A stretch of DNA of 57,352 nucleotides from positions 1 to 57,352 of the forward strand of contig NZ_QZWZ01000038.1 in the NCBI RefSeq assembly GCF_003601975.1, given 5' to 3'. Source of the DNA: Mesorhizobium waimense. GTDB taxonomy: Bacteria > Pseudomonadota > Alphaproteobacteria > Rhizobiales > Rhizobiaceae. The position numbers and the translations under genes are program-made. Positions 43,302 through 53,011 of this stretch are shown here, in pieces; position 1 is the stretch's first letter, and every line of letters starts with the position of its first letter. A model generated the notes under the pieces. The model was not told where the DNA came from, ran no database searches, and saw only the letters and a list, made by a program, of their open reading frames with translations.

Positions 43302-44570
43302 CTATGTCCGATTCTCCGGGCTGCCGGGCACACGAACTGCGCCGCTAGCAATCAGCGCATCGATGCGGTCTTGATTGATCCCCGTCTGGCGCAGAACCTC
43401 CACTGAATGCTCGCCGAGATCGGGGGCAGGACGATTGAAAACGAGTGCAGAGCCTGAAAGCTTCAGCGGCTCCAGCGCGACGCGATAGCGGCCGCCGTAG
43501 CTGTGTTCGACGTCGCGGACCAGTTCGCTGGCCACATCAGGATCGGCCAGCGCCTGATCGATACTGCGTACAGGGGCCAGCAGGATACCCGTGGGTGCAA
43601 GGCGCGTAAGCGCATCATCGCTGGTCAGCTGACGCAGACGACCTGACAGGATACCGGCGATCTGGTCCCGGTTTGTCCAAGGGCCCTTCCCCGCCAGCAG
43701 CGGTATGATCTGCTTGCTGAGGCCCAACGCGGCGGCAAGATCGGGGAGGGATGCGGGGTAAGCCACCAGAGCAATCGCCCCGTCCAAGGTGGAATAGATG
43801 CCGTAAGGCGCTGGCTGGTGACTGTGGCTAATGCCATTTCGCCCTCGACTTGCCGGCTCCTGTGCGTTCAGCGCATAGCAAGACTCCGACGCCAGCAAGT
43901 GAAGCGCGCACGACATCATATCCACACGCACCCACTGACCAAGCCCTGTCTGATCGCGCTGGCGCAATGCCGCCTGAACGCCGATGACTGCTTGTGATGC
44001 TGTGTAGGTATCAACAACGTAGGCACCGGCAGGAACGGGCGGACCATCGGCTGCCCCACCCAGGCTGGCGATGCCCGACAGGGCTTGGATAATCAGATCC
44101 AGCGCCGGCTTGTTTCGGCTTGGGCCTGCAGGACCATAAGCAGCTATCGAGCAATAGATTATTCCAGGGTGCTCCGCGAGAACGGCGGAACTGCCTATAC
44201 CCATCCGCTCCAAGACTCCGGGTCGGAAATTTTCCAGAATGACATCCGCCTGGGAGATCATCTCGCGAATGACCGCTTGTGCCTCAGGCGTTTTCAGATC
44301 AATGGACAGTGAACGCTGGTTGCGATTCATGCCCAAGAAATAGGGGCTGGGTGCGTCTGGGTCCGCCTTCGGCTCCTTGATCCATTTACGCTGATAATCG
44401 CCGGCCGGCGCCTCGATCTTGACGACTTCCGCCCCAAGCGAACCAAGATACTGCGCTGCGATTGGTCCTGCCGCGTAGTGCGTGAATGCCAAGACGCGAA
44501 TACCCTTCAGTGGGGGCACGTGATCCTCCTCCTGCGGGCGGGCTTTCGTTCCTATAGAAGTATTTTGCAT
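43302..44570 (-). CDS. CaiB/BaiF (class III) CoA-transferase 1
   Basis: The 422-residue protein follows the formyl-CoA-transferase fold pattern. It starts LKGIRVLAFTHYAAGPIAAQ, carries GAEVVKIEAPAGDYQRKW, and keeps the catalytic aspartate (D158) in KPALDLIIQALSG. Class III enzymes move CoA between carboxylic acids via an aspartyl-CoA intermediate. The substrate cannot be read from the sequence. It lies downstream of a second family member in the same direction with about 260 bases between. It converges with the M16 operon; 43075-43301 between them has no gene. Confidence 0.9.
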   Translation of the reverse strand: MQNTSIGTKARPQEEDHVPPLKGIRVLAFTHYAAGPIAAQYLGSLGAEVVKIEAPAGDYQRKWIKEPKADPDAPSPYFLGMNRNQRSLSIDLKTPEAQAVIREMISQADVILENFRPGVLERMGIGSSAVLAEHPGIIYCSIAAYGPAGPSRNKPALDLIIQALSGIASLGGAADGPPVPAGAYVVDTYTASQAVIGVQAALRQRDQTGLGQWVRVDMMSCALHLLASESCYALNAQEPASRGRNGISHSHQPAPYGIYSTLDGAIALVAYPASLPDLAAALGLSKQIIPLLAGKGPWTNRDQIAGILSGRLRQLTSDDALTRLAPTGILLAPVRSIDQALADPDVASELVRDVEHSYGGRYRVALEPLKLSGSALVFNRPAPDLGEHSVEVLRQTGINQDRIDALIASGAVRVPGSPENRT

Positions 44571-44830
44571 TTGAGTGCCTCCGTTGGTCCCGGTTTCTTT
44601 GCCGATTCATAGCTGCGGTTGTTCGTCGAGATGTGCTCCCAGAACCCACCCACTCGCGCTCGTCCCCTGCTCACACGGCAAACGCGGCGCACGCGTCAAG
44701 CGCCGGCGCGGCGCCCCCATGATCGCCGCGATATGGACGACCGTGAATCAAATGCCTATGGCCGAACTATCAGGAATTGCTCAAGTTGCGGGCACTCCGA
44801 GGGATAGTGAGAGAAGTGTCCCGCGACTGA
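44571..44830. other. Gap between the two CoA-transferase genes
   Basis: No gene, promoter or terminator could be supported here. The 260-base gap is long for a simple operon and may hold a decayed insertion. Confidence 0.45.
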
Positions 44831-45973
44831 TCAATTCGGGTGGTCGCGTCCGGTTCTGCTGGATTCGCAGCGGGACAAAATTTCCTGAGTGTGCTCGCCG
44901 AGCTTTGGCGCGGGAAGCCGAATTCCGGTTTCGTAGCAGTCGAATTGTAGCGGTTGGTTCAGGTGCCATTCGTCGCCGTCCTCCGAGCTAAGCCGGACAA
45001 ATAGGTCTCGTGTGCACAATTGCGGATCTCTCGCGACTTCATTCAGGTGAAGCACTTCCCCCCAAGGAATCTCGATCGTACTAAAAATATCTGCCCACGC
45101 CTTTCGCGTTTCCTTGGCGATCGCGGCAGCAAGTTGTGCGCGATAGTCAGAAGCGTATTGTAGGCGGTCCTGACGGCTTGCCGAGGCCAGTTGCGCCAGA
45201 CCAGTCGCCCGGCACAAAGCCTGCCAGTAGTGATCTTCATGCACGATGCTGAGCGTAATGAGCTTGTTATCTGCGCAAGCGAACGTCCCATTGGCGGGTT
45301 CGTCCGTGTACACCTCTGCCATTGGTCTTCCGTTTAGGCTCGCGTAGAGATACGGCGTCATCCATGACACCAGACTATCGGTCATAGCCAGATCGATGTA
45401 GCAGCCGAGTCCGGTTCGCTCCCGCGCCAGTAGAGCCGAAACCACACCCAGTGCTGCCAGGGTGCCCGAGGCGAGATCGGCAAGGGGCAATTGAAACTGT
45501 GCCTGCGGGTGACCGGTTCGACCCTGCTGAATTAGAACCCCGGCCAACCCTTGGCAGGTGAGGTCGTGGGCTGGGCGCCTGCGGTAAGGGCCATTCTGAC
45601 CGAAGCCAGTCAATGAGAGATATATCAAACGGCGATTTACGGAACTGAGTTCCTCGTAACTCAATCCGAGTTTTTTCATTACGTCCGGCCTATAGCCTTC
45701 GATAATAACGTCTGCAGTTTTACTCAACTCGAGTAAGGATTCCCGACCGGCTGCTGACTTGAGATCAAGGACGACACTTCGCTTGTTGCGGTTCAACGAG
45801 GAAAAAAGGCTTTTGTGCTTTCGGGCCGGATCACCTCCGTTGGGCCTTTCGATCAGAATGACATCTGCGCCTAGATCTGCAAGTAGCAAGGTAGCATACG
45901 GACCAGGATACTGTTCCGCCAGGCTGAGTATTTTCACTCCTTCGAGTGGTGATTCGGTCACGAGAACCTCCAC
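44831..45973 (-). CDS. CaiB/BaiF (class III) CoA-transferase 2
   Basis: The 380-residue protein begins MEVLVTESPLEGVKILSLAE and has the family motifs YPGPYATLLLADLGADVILI and LTGFGQNGPYRRRPAHDLTC, with catalytic Asp137. It is only moderately similar to its neighbour, so the pair is not a recent duplication and may act on different substrates or as partners. No ligase, dehydrogenase or transporter is next to them. No tts box or -24/-12 element is seen upstream. Confidence 0.9.
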   Translation of the reverse strand: MEVLVTESPLEGVKILSLAEQYPGPYATLLLADLGADVILIERPNGGDPARKHKSLFSSLNRNKRSVVLDLKSAAGRESLLELSKTADVIIEGYRPDVMKKLGLSYEELSSVNRRLIYLSLTGFGQNGPYRRRPAHDLTCQGLAGVLIQQGRTGHPQAQFQLPLADLASGTLAALGVVSALLARERTGLGCYIDLAMTDSLVSWMTPYLYASLNGRPMAEVYTDEPANGTFACADNKLITLSIVHEDHYWQALCRATGLAQLASASRQDRLQYASDYRAQLAAAIAKETRKAWADIFSTIEIPWGEVLHLNEVARDPQLCTRDLFVRLSSEDGDEWHLNQPLQFDCYETGIRLPAPKLGEHTQEILSRCESSRTGRDHPN

Positions 45974-46129
45974 ACAATCTTTTCCAAGTGTTGAGCGCGG
46001 CGCTTGTGGCGCACCGTAAATTATGATGAGGGGAGCTTACCCAATTCAATGTTGCAACAGTGATAAGAGTTCGCGAAACATCGTAACTCACGGCCATTCC
46101 CGTATCGACGGTTGATGGGGCTTCTTCGA

Positions 46130-47091
46130 CCGCGGCCGCCGCGTTGGACGAAAAGCCACCCGCTTCTTGCTCTTGGGATCGGCATGGATCGATCTCCTGA
46201 AGCAGTCGGGCGAAAGCCTCGCCGGCCGCATCGCCTATCTCGAGATGCGCCCGATCGACGGTCTGGAAGTCGGCGCCGCCGCTCTTGGGCCGCTATGGGT
46301 GCGCGGCGGCTTTCCAGACAGCTTTCTGGCCACTAACGACCGCACCAGTCAACGATGGCGGCAGGATTTCCTCCGCACCTATCTGGAGCGCGACATCCGC
46401 CTCCTCGGTCCGCGCATTCCGGCCGAGACGCTGCGCCGCTTCTGGACAATGCTGGCCACCACCAGGCCGGCCTACTCAACGCAGCCGAGTTCGCCCCCGC
46501 GCTCGGCGTCGACGGTAAGACCGTCGCGTCCTATCTTGATCTGCTCTTCGATCTCCTGCTGGTGCGCCGGTTGGAGCCTGGCACCCCAATGTAGGCAAGC
46601 GCCTGGTCAAGTCCCCCGCGTTTATGTCCGCGACAGCGGCATCACCCATACGCTGCTCGGTCTCGCAACTCAGGAAGACATGCGCGGACATCCAGTGGCC
46701 GGCGCCTCCTGGGAAGAGTTTGTAATCGAAACCCTCACTGCCGCCGCCCCCGCCGGAACCCTAAGCAACTTCTACCGAACAGCTGCGGATGCGGAGATCG
46801 ACTTTGCTACTAACGCTGCCGGGCCAGCGCCTCTGGGCCATCGAAATCAAGCGTAGCCTGACGCCAAGGGTGGAAAAAGGGTTCCATCAGGCCTGCGAGG
46901 ACCTTGCTCCGGAGCAGCGCTTCGTTGTCTTTCCGGGATCGGAGCATTTTCCGCTCCAGCATGGCGTCGAAGCAGTGCCCTTGCAGGATCTGGGCCGGGC
47001 GATGCTTGACGAAGCATCATGCAGAAAAGTTCTGGGCATTCCGGTCAGGGCGAAGCTCAAGCTCCCTCCATCCCACGATTGCGGCGGCTAG
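46130..47091 (+). pseudogene. DUF4143 AAA-type ATPase, truncated and frameshifted
   Basis: Segments in changing frames match the C-terminal two-thirds of DUF4143 ATPases: LGPLWVRGGFPDSFLA, RQDFLRTYLERDIRLLGPRI, GVDGKTVASYLDLLFDLLLV, PRVYVRDSGITHTLLGLAT and WAIEIKRSLTPRVEKGFHQA. The Walker A and B domain at the N-terminus is missing and at least three frameshifts occur (near 46455, 46590 and 46800). Genes of this family are often toxin-antitoxin-like or mobile and frequently decay. It is non-functional. Confidence 0.85.
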
Positions 47092-47119
47092 CCTATTGTG
47101 ATCGGCCTCATCGGCCTTA

Positions 47120-47516
47120 CGTTCGGCTTCACCATCAGCGCGTCGGCGGCCATCGTGCGCCGCTGATAGGCGCGCAAGGCCTTGCTCTTCCATTCCACCG
47201 TCTTGTCCTCGCCGGCATCGAGGTCACCCGCGGGACGTGATCTCGGTAGTGCCGAAGGTCCCGTCAGCGTGCGCGTCCGGCTGCCGTGGCGGTGGCCGGC
47301 GACACCGGCGGTCTCGTCACTGCGCGCCGCCGGCTGCCGGCCATACTGGGGGCGGGCAAGCACCGCTTCCAGCTCGGTCTCGCGCATCGTCTCGATGAAG
47401 CCGCGCACCCCTTCGCGCAGGCCAGCTTCGATCGGATCAAACCAGTTGTCGAAAAGATAGGTCGTCGCCTCACCCCCAGGATGAACGGCTTCCGCATTCA
47501 TGGTAGTCTTTGTCAT
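47120..47516 (-). pseudogene. IS256-family transposase, N-terminal remnant
   Basis: The frame starts MTKTTMNAEAVHPGGEATTY and contains NWFDPIEAGLREGVRGFIET and AVLARPQYGRQPA, a typical N-terminus of IS256-type transposases. After GHRHGSRTRTLTG the frame shifts, and WKSKALRAYQRRTMAADAL follows near the end. The catalytic domain is absent. It lies just downstream of a degenerate NifA/sigma-54 promoter on the same strand. Confidence 0.78.
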
Positions 47517-47744
47517 GGCGTGGTCTCCTTTCCGGCACTCTAACGCCGGATGATTCGAGGTTTGACACCCCGGAGACTACGGCAACTCCCAATTCCAACC
47601 ACTTCCCAGACAGCACCATCGGATGCCCGGCAGGAGACTGAGCTCACTGCCGGGCCGGGTACGCCTTGGGAGGTGGCGTAAGTGAGCGGTTTTCGTGGCC
47701 GTGGGACGACTTCCTCAGCCCGAACGCGGTTTGCCTGTAGCCTT

Positions 47745-47820
47745 GCATGTACTGTGCCAAAGCAAAAAGGCGTTCAAATACATCCGATAGATCAGAGTCT
47801 GCTGCGTCGCGTATCCGACA
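47745..47820 (-). promoter_or_regulatory. Degenerate NifA/sigma-54 promoter without its gene
   Basis: On the minus strand TGGCACAGTACATGC (47759-47745) has correct -24/-12 spacing with ATGC at -12. Upstream (47820-47805) TGTCGGATACGCGACG is a TGT-N10-ACG, one base off the NifA pattern. It is 13 of 16 identical to the activator site at 39981. The first thing downstream is the IS256 remnant, so the original target gene has been lost. Confidence 0.5.
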
Positions 47821-47954
47821 TTGTCAGGTATCGGACGACACTGAACGTGTCTGAGAGCCTGACCCGAAACTCGAGATTGGGCGTGGAACGCGGTTGAGTG
47901 GCCCCGTCCGTTGTGATTTGCTTGAGCTGTCTAGACTTGAGCGAAATCACAACA

Positions 47955-48480
47955 TGGGTTGGACGGAGACCACCCGGCGGCAGTATTGCCGCGCGGGTCA
48001 TCGAGATGCAAATGCAATGACGGACCGGGAATGGGCGCTGATCGAGCCGTTCCTGCCCGGAGCGAAGGCGACAGGACGACCGCGCACGACCGAGCTGCGG
48101 GCGGTCGTGGACGCGCTCCTCTATATCGCCTGGACGGGCTGCCAGTGGCGGGCGTTGCCGGACCGCTTTCCGCCGGTTTCGACGGTTCAACGCTATTTCT
48201 ATGCCTGGCGAGACAATGGGCTGTGGAGGACCATCAACTTCCACTGGTGGCTGCGGCACGCCTGGCCATCGGTCGCGAGGCGAGCCCGAGCGCCGGCATC
48301 ATCGACAGCCAATCGGCAAAGGCCACGGACGTTGCCGGTTTGCGTGGCTACGACGCCGGCAAGAAGATCAAAGGCCGCAAGCGCCATATCATCGCCGACA
48401 CCGAGGGCACCTGGTCGGGCTGACGGTGCATACGGCCGACATCCAGGACAGGGATGGGGCAGTCGGCATCATCTCATAGA
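47955..48480 (+). pseudogene. IS5-family transposase, truncated and frameshifted
   Basis: MGWTETTRRQYCRAGHRDAN and MTDREWALIEPFLPGAKATG begin an IS5-type transposase. VDALLYIAWTGCQWRALPDR follows in the same frame, and after a frameshift near 48250 IIDSQSAKATDVAGLRGYDA and GRKRHIIADTEG are read in another. The C-terminal third is missing. A C-terminal fragment of the same broad family starts the window. Confidence 0.85.
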
Positions 48481-48863
48481 CGAACGGGGCAGTCATGCCC
48501 GTCAGCCGTAGCGCTCCGGTGAAGGTCGTGGTCTTCCAGTGGCCAGGCCCAGCCGCGTCCAAGGATTCTGTAAACAGGTGCCGGATCAATCGCCTTATCT
48601 GATCCGGAAGCGACACGCATCGCTAAAGGGCGGTACCATGCTTGATGTCCGACCCAGCTTGGCCGCCAACGCCACTGCGATCTTTCGAGTGAGCGACCGC
48701 GTCCGGTCTCGACGACCGTAGGAGAAATGCACGCCCCCAGAATAATGCGATGCGCCGATGGATCCGAAGGCTTGTTCGGTCACGATGATAAGGCTCCGGC
48801 TTTGGCCGCAGCGGAGGCGGACACCATCCTTGTATGCCACCGCCGATGATCAAAGGCGAAGCT
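48481..48863. other. Stretch without a supported gene
   Basis: A leftward 81-codon frame (48595-48840) is open but has no recognisable motif. The stretch lies between the cut IS5 gene and the stop of the N-hydroxylase gene. Confidence 0.45.
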
Positions 48864-50210
48864 TCATATTTTTTGGCCCCGCTCTGGAGCCAGGGGACCA
48901 GGCCACCGCTCGATCGAGGTGCAACTGATGAAGTCAGGGGGCTCGGGTTTCGCACATGGCGCGCGCCCCAGAAGGCTGTCGAGGATGCGACGCGCACGCC
49001 AAGCAAGCAGGCTTAGGCTCGGATCGGCCAGCCCGCGCTGCCCGAGGCTCGCGTTCTGGACGAAGATGCGTCTGTCGCGCGGTCCGTCCCAGCGCACCGA
49101 AAAATCCTCGCAAATAGCCAACTCATTGTCGATCTGCTCCAACCGGTCCGCGATCGGTTCCAAGAAGTCTGGCAACGCGTTCTGGTAACCAGTTGCCAGG
49201 ATAACGATGTCGGCCGTAACCTCTCCGACATCTTCCATGCCGCGCTGCAGGGTCAGCCTGTGGCCCGCACCGGCGTTGATGCAGCGTGAAACTTTGCAAC
49301 CCGGCTGCAGTGTGATGTCACATTCATTTGGCTCGAGAAATGTGTGGCGGTACAGCGCCTGATAGGTCGCGCGTAGCGTGCTTTCTGAAATGCCGTCCGA
49401 GGCAAGCACGAAACGACGCAGGAACAGCTTGCGCTGCGACTCGCTCATCCCCGCCAAACGATCCGAAAAGCAGGGCATGAACAGCTCATTTGTGAATGGG
49501 CTGTTGTCGAGAGGCACGTAGATTTGGCACTGCGAGACCCAAGTGATCAATCGAGGCCGTCGTTCTTTCGGCAGGCCGACGAGGTGCAACAGCACCTCGG
49601 CCCCCGACTGGCCTCCGCCAACGACGCAGACATGCTTTTTCCTCACCTCAGGATGGATGTCTAGCAAAGCGGATGAGTGGAACAGGTTGCGTCCAGTCCA
49701 ACCCTGAAACTGAGGCGGAATCTGCGCCTGCTTGCCAATGCCAACCACGACGTCTCTGGCGCCGAGAACCGCGTTATCCGTCCGCACCCGAAATTCGCCT
49801 TCAAAGCAGATTTCGCGTGCCGTCTCGCCGCCGTGGACAAGGGGGTTCCGGTGGAAGGCCCAGTTGAGATATTGCTCGAACTCAGATCTGAGCACGGCCT
49901 CGAACTGTGCGTTCAGAAAATGGTACAGACGGCCGTGCTCGTGCAAGTAGTTTACGAAAGTGTAGGCTGATCGCGGATTCACCAGCGTAACCAGATCCTC
50001 GAAGTGGCTGACTTGGAGTTGCGAGGACTCGAATGTGATGGCTGGATGCCAGCGCAAGTCGACCTGCCGATCCAAGAACAGCGCCTCTAGTCCTGTTTGC
50101 TCGTCGTGTATCTGACACGCAAGACTCAAATTCAACGGCCCAGCTCCGACCCCAATGCAAGAGAGCTCCACTTGCCTTGCTCCTACAGGTGTTTCCCGGC
50201 CAGGCGGCAT
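48864..50210 (-). CDS. L-lysine/L-ornithine N-monooxygenase (SidA/IucD/PvdA family)
   Basis: This FAD/NADPH-dependent N-hydroxylating monooxygenase makes the hydroxylamine precursor of hydroxamate siderophores or related compounds. The 448-residue protein has the FAD motif GVGAGPLNLSLAC (from 20), the WHP motif near 54, the NADPH loop CVVGGGQSGAEVLLHL (about 195-210) and the family motif ILATGYQNALPDFL. The ATG at 50210 is used; the frame is open to a TTG at 50282. No hydroxamate acyltransferase or synthetase gene is nearby, so the enzyme stands alone. About 380 bases upstream is a leftward -24/-12 element with a perfect NifA-type palindrome, suggesting expression in nitrogen-fixing bacteroids. 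Confidence 0.9.
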   Translation of the reverse strand: MPPGRETPVGARQVELSCIGVGAGPLNLSLACQIHDEQTGLEALFLDRQVDLRWHPAITFESSQLQVSHFEDLVTLVNPRSAYTFVNYLHEHGRLYHFLNAQFEAVLRSEFEQYLNWAFHRNPLVHGGETAREICFEGEFRVRTDNAVLGARDVVVGIGKQAQIPPQFQGWTGRNLFHSSALLDIHPEVRKKHVCVVGGGQSGAEVLLHLVGLPKERRPRLITWVSQCQIYVPLDNSPFTNELFMPCFSDRLAGMSESQRKLFLRRFVLASDGISESTLRATYQALYRHTFLEPNECDITLQPGCKVSRCINAGAGHRLTLQRGMEDVGEVTADIVILATGYQNALPDFLEPIADRLEQIDNELAICEDFSVRWDGPRDRRIFVQNASLGQRGLADPSLSLLAWRARRILDSLLGRAPCAKPEPPDFISCTSIERWPGPLAPERGQKI

Positions 50211-50456
50211 GTTCGCGGCAAATATCGGCTTGCGCCCCTCGCGGGCGTTATCGAGCTCCGGTCCTGACCGGATTTGCGACAATTGTCCTGCGCGTTCGGG
50301 CTATCGAACATAGACGCCGAGCATTCCAACCGGTGGCAATCGACGGGTCATGGTGGCGACATGGGTTGGGGGGCATCAACGCATGTCCTTTCCGCCGGCC
50401 TCCACGACCACGTCGCCATCACTCGACACGGTTGCCAGGCCCATCACGTATTTGAA

Positions 50457-50477
50457 GCCGGCGCATGATGCGCCGGC
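50457..50477. repeat. Perfect GC-rich palindrome in the monooxygenase leader
   Basis: GCCGGCGCAT and ATGCGCCGGC flank one base, giving a very stable hairpin. It lies between the -24/-12 element and the monooxygenase start. If transcribed leftward it would form in the 5' leader and could weaken or regulate expression. On the plus strand CTTT follows. Confidence 0.8.
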
Positions 50478-50591
50478 CTTTCGGCGGCTTGGTGGCAGGC
50501 AAGCGCGCGGTTTTCACCGCGGCGTCGGGCATTTTCGGTGCGCATAAAATCATGGATGACGTTTCTCGCTGATACGTTCGCAGAATCCCGT

Positions 50592-50606
50592 GCATAGGCC
50601 GTGCCA
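50592..50606 (-). promoter_or_regulatory. Sigma-54 promoter facing the N-monooxygenase
   Basis: On the minus strand TGGCACGGCCTATGC has a perfect -24 TGGCAC and a -12 ATGC with correct 12-base GG-GC spacing. The only intact leftward gene downstream is the N-monooxygenase. Confidence 0.62.
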
Positions 50607-50652
50607 AAGAAGGAAATCAGATCAAAGCAATTGGTTGGCGGATTTTCAAACC

Positions 50653-50668
50653 TGTCGGAAATCCGACA
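50653..50668. promoter_or_regulatory. NifA upstream activator sequence, perfect palindrome
   Basis: TGTCGGAAATCCGACA is the ideal symmetric NifA site (TGTCGG-N4-CCGACA). It lies 46 bases upstream of the leftward -24/-12 element at 50.6 kb. Confidence 0.75.
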
Positions 50669-51149
50669 TTGAGGGGTGCGCCTCACGGCGGCGCCCGATT
50701 CGCACGTCGATGTCGCCCTTTTCCGAAGAGCCAATCCGTCACCTTTTGAACCAGAAGATTCGGAATAAGGACGGTGTCTTTATCATCGGACGGTGCAGGC
50801 CCTTGTATCTCCAGCTGGACAGACCGCGACATGCCTTGTCATCAAAGTCGGCAGTCGCAAGAGCAGCCAGATTCTTCACCAATCATGCCGTTGCACTGGG
50901 TCGATCACGACATCCTCGAAGGCAGCGATGATGGCGGGTGACGCAATCTCATTCCCGCCGCGAGGCCTCTCGCATGGGGAAGCAATTCGCTCGGACGATG
51001 CTCTTGATCAGATGGTTGCGGATGGGCGCATGCCCAGACCTAACCCGGAAAATTCATGGAGGTTGTCGGATGTGGTGCAAGCCGTTGAAATGACGTAGGA
51101 TTTGGTTGCTTAAGCCGATCCGAACCATTTCCCGGAGACCACACCCGCC
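50669..51149. other. Stretch without a supported gene upstream of IS1380
   Basis: Short frames only; none carries recognisable motifs. The right part should contain the left end of the IS1380 element, but its terminal repeat could not be fixed by eye. Confidence 0.4.
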
Positions 51150-52487
51150 ATGAATGATCTTACGCTGCCGCTGAGCGGTTTGTCATCTGTTGGCGGCAAG
51201 TCCGTCGTCGCCCGTTTCGACGGCGGCATGCTGTCGTCCAACAGTGGGGTTCTGGCTCTGGCCGAGGTGGAAAAGCGGCTGCGTGTCGCCGAGCGTCTGG
51301 CGCGCTGCATCGATGATCCGCGCTGCCCGGACCAGGTCATCCATAGCGTGGCCGATATGATCGGCTTTCGCATGAAGATGATTGCCGCCGGTTATGAGGA
51401 TGGCAACGACGCCAACCGGCTGCGCTGCGATCCGATCTTCAAGATGGCCCAGGATGCGCTGCCTTCGGGTCGGGATCTGGCCTCGCAATCGACGATGTGC
51501 CGGCTGGAGAACCTGCCTGGCGTGCGGGAACTGGTCGTTATGGGCCGTGCGATGGTCGACCTCTATTGCTCTTCCTTCCGCCAGGTTCCGAAGCGGATCG
51601 TGCTCGACATTGACGACACTTTTGACGCCGTGCATGGCGGCCAGCAATTGCGGCTGTTCAATGCCCATTACGACGAATACGGCTTCCAGCCGATTGTTGT
51701 GTTCGATGGCGACGGCCGGTTCGTCGGTGCGGTCCTGCGACCAGCGAAGCGGCCGAGCGGGGCTGAAATCCGCCCCCACCTGCGCCGCCTGGTGCGGGCG
51801 ATCCGGAGCAACTGGCCGAACACCGGCATCCTTATCCGGGCCGACGGGCATTACTGCAGCCCGCAGGTCATCGACTGGTGCCGCGCCAACGATGTCGACT
51901 TCATCCTCGGCTTGGCGCCCACCACGACCCTGCGCAAGCATGTCGCGGACCTGGAAACCAGCACGATGGCGCGCTTTGAAGCATCGAAGACGAACAAGGT
52001 CCGCCGCTTCAAGGAGTTTTTTGACGGCGCCGCCAGTTGGAGCCGCGTAGAGCGCATCATCGCCCGCGTCGAGGTCGGCGCCCAGGGTGCCGATACCCGC
52101 TTCATCGTCACCAACCTTGCAAGTGGCAAGGCCAAGGCGCTCTACGAGGATGTCTACTGCCGGCGCGGCGCTGCCGAGAACCACATCAAGTCGTGGAAGA
52201 CGCATCTCGCCGCCGACCGCACCTCCTGCACAAGAGCGACGGCCAACCAGTTCCGGCTATTCCTGCATGCCGGCGCCTACTGGTTGATGTGGGGCTTGCG
52301 CGCCGCGATGCCGAAACGCTCGAGCTTTGCCGTCGCCCAATTCGACACGCTGCGATTGCGCCTCATCAAGATCGCCGCCCGCGTGGTCGAGATGAAAACC
52401 CAGATCCGCCTGCACCTGCCGACGTCCTGCCCCGACCAGCGCATCCTGCGCATCGTCCCCAGTCGCATCCCGCAACTCGCGACATAA
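51150..52487 (+). mobile_element. IS1380-family transposase, intact
   Basis: The 445-residue transposase has no frameshift. It starts MNDLTLPLSGLSSVGGKSVV. It contains the conserved RIVLDIDDTFDAVHGGQQLR region with catalytic Asp, the middle region ILIRADGHYCSPQVIDWC, and CRRGAAENHIKSWKTHLAAD with the final Glu. The start has GGAG upstream. It is the only apparently intact transposase gene in the window, so this insertion is probably recent. It separates the N-monooxygenase unit from the prolyl oligopeptidase unit. Confidence 0.92.
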
Positions 52488-53011
52488 ACGATGGGACGCA
52501 GACGTCCCGAAACAAACCCGCCGACCTCAACCCGCAAACCCCCGCCTTCCATCACGACGGATCATCGCCGGCGCCCGACGAGGCTTGTCAAAATGCACTC
52601 CGAGGGCGGCCAGATCGCCGATGCAGGCCGCCCTAAGCCGATCGCCGTGCATCAAGCGGGCTAAGCGCATCAACTATCGCACTAGCTGGGAACCTCACCA
52701 ACTGGATTGTCGACCGTATAGAGATAGCCGGAAGAGCTTTGCGCTATAATCACATTGCCAACCACGCATCCAAGAGAACAAGCGCCATTTGGTCCCTGCG
52801 ACCCAATCTAGGCGCGGAGGGATGAGGCCGCAAAGCAACCTTTTGCGCGCCCACAGGTAGGCCAGGATCACGGGCGCCGCGATGCGCTCGGCATTATCGA
52901 AGTGAATTGCCTTCTCCGTCGCCGCGAAATGAGAAAATTGCAGCAATGCCCTTGATGTCGCCGCGAACGATCCAGTGCCCTCAAATCCGACAGTGCTGCT
53001 CGCCAAGAGCT
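52488..53011. other. Stretch without a supported gene after IS1380
   Basis: A leftward 106-codon frame (52695-53015) is open. It contains GFEGTGSFAATSRALLQFSH but no family I recognise. The right end of IS1380 should lie near 52.6 kb but was not defined. Confidence 0.4.

Noticed and set aside
46000..46120. Sigma-54 promoter for the CoA-transferases
   Set aside because: No leftward TGGCAC-N5-TTGC element or NifA site could be found before 45973.
51070..52680. Exact ends of the IS1380 element
   Set aside because: A TAAGCCGATC string occurs on both sides, but as a direct rather than inverted repeat, so the terminal inverted repeats could not be fixed.
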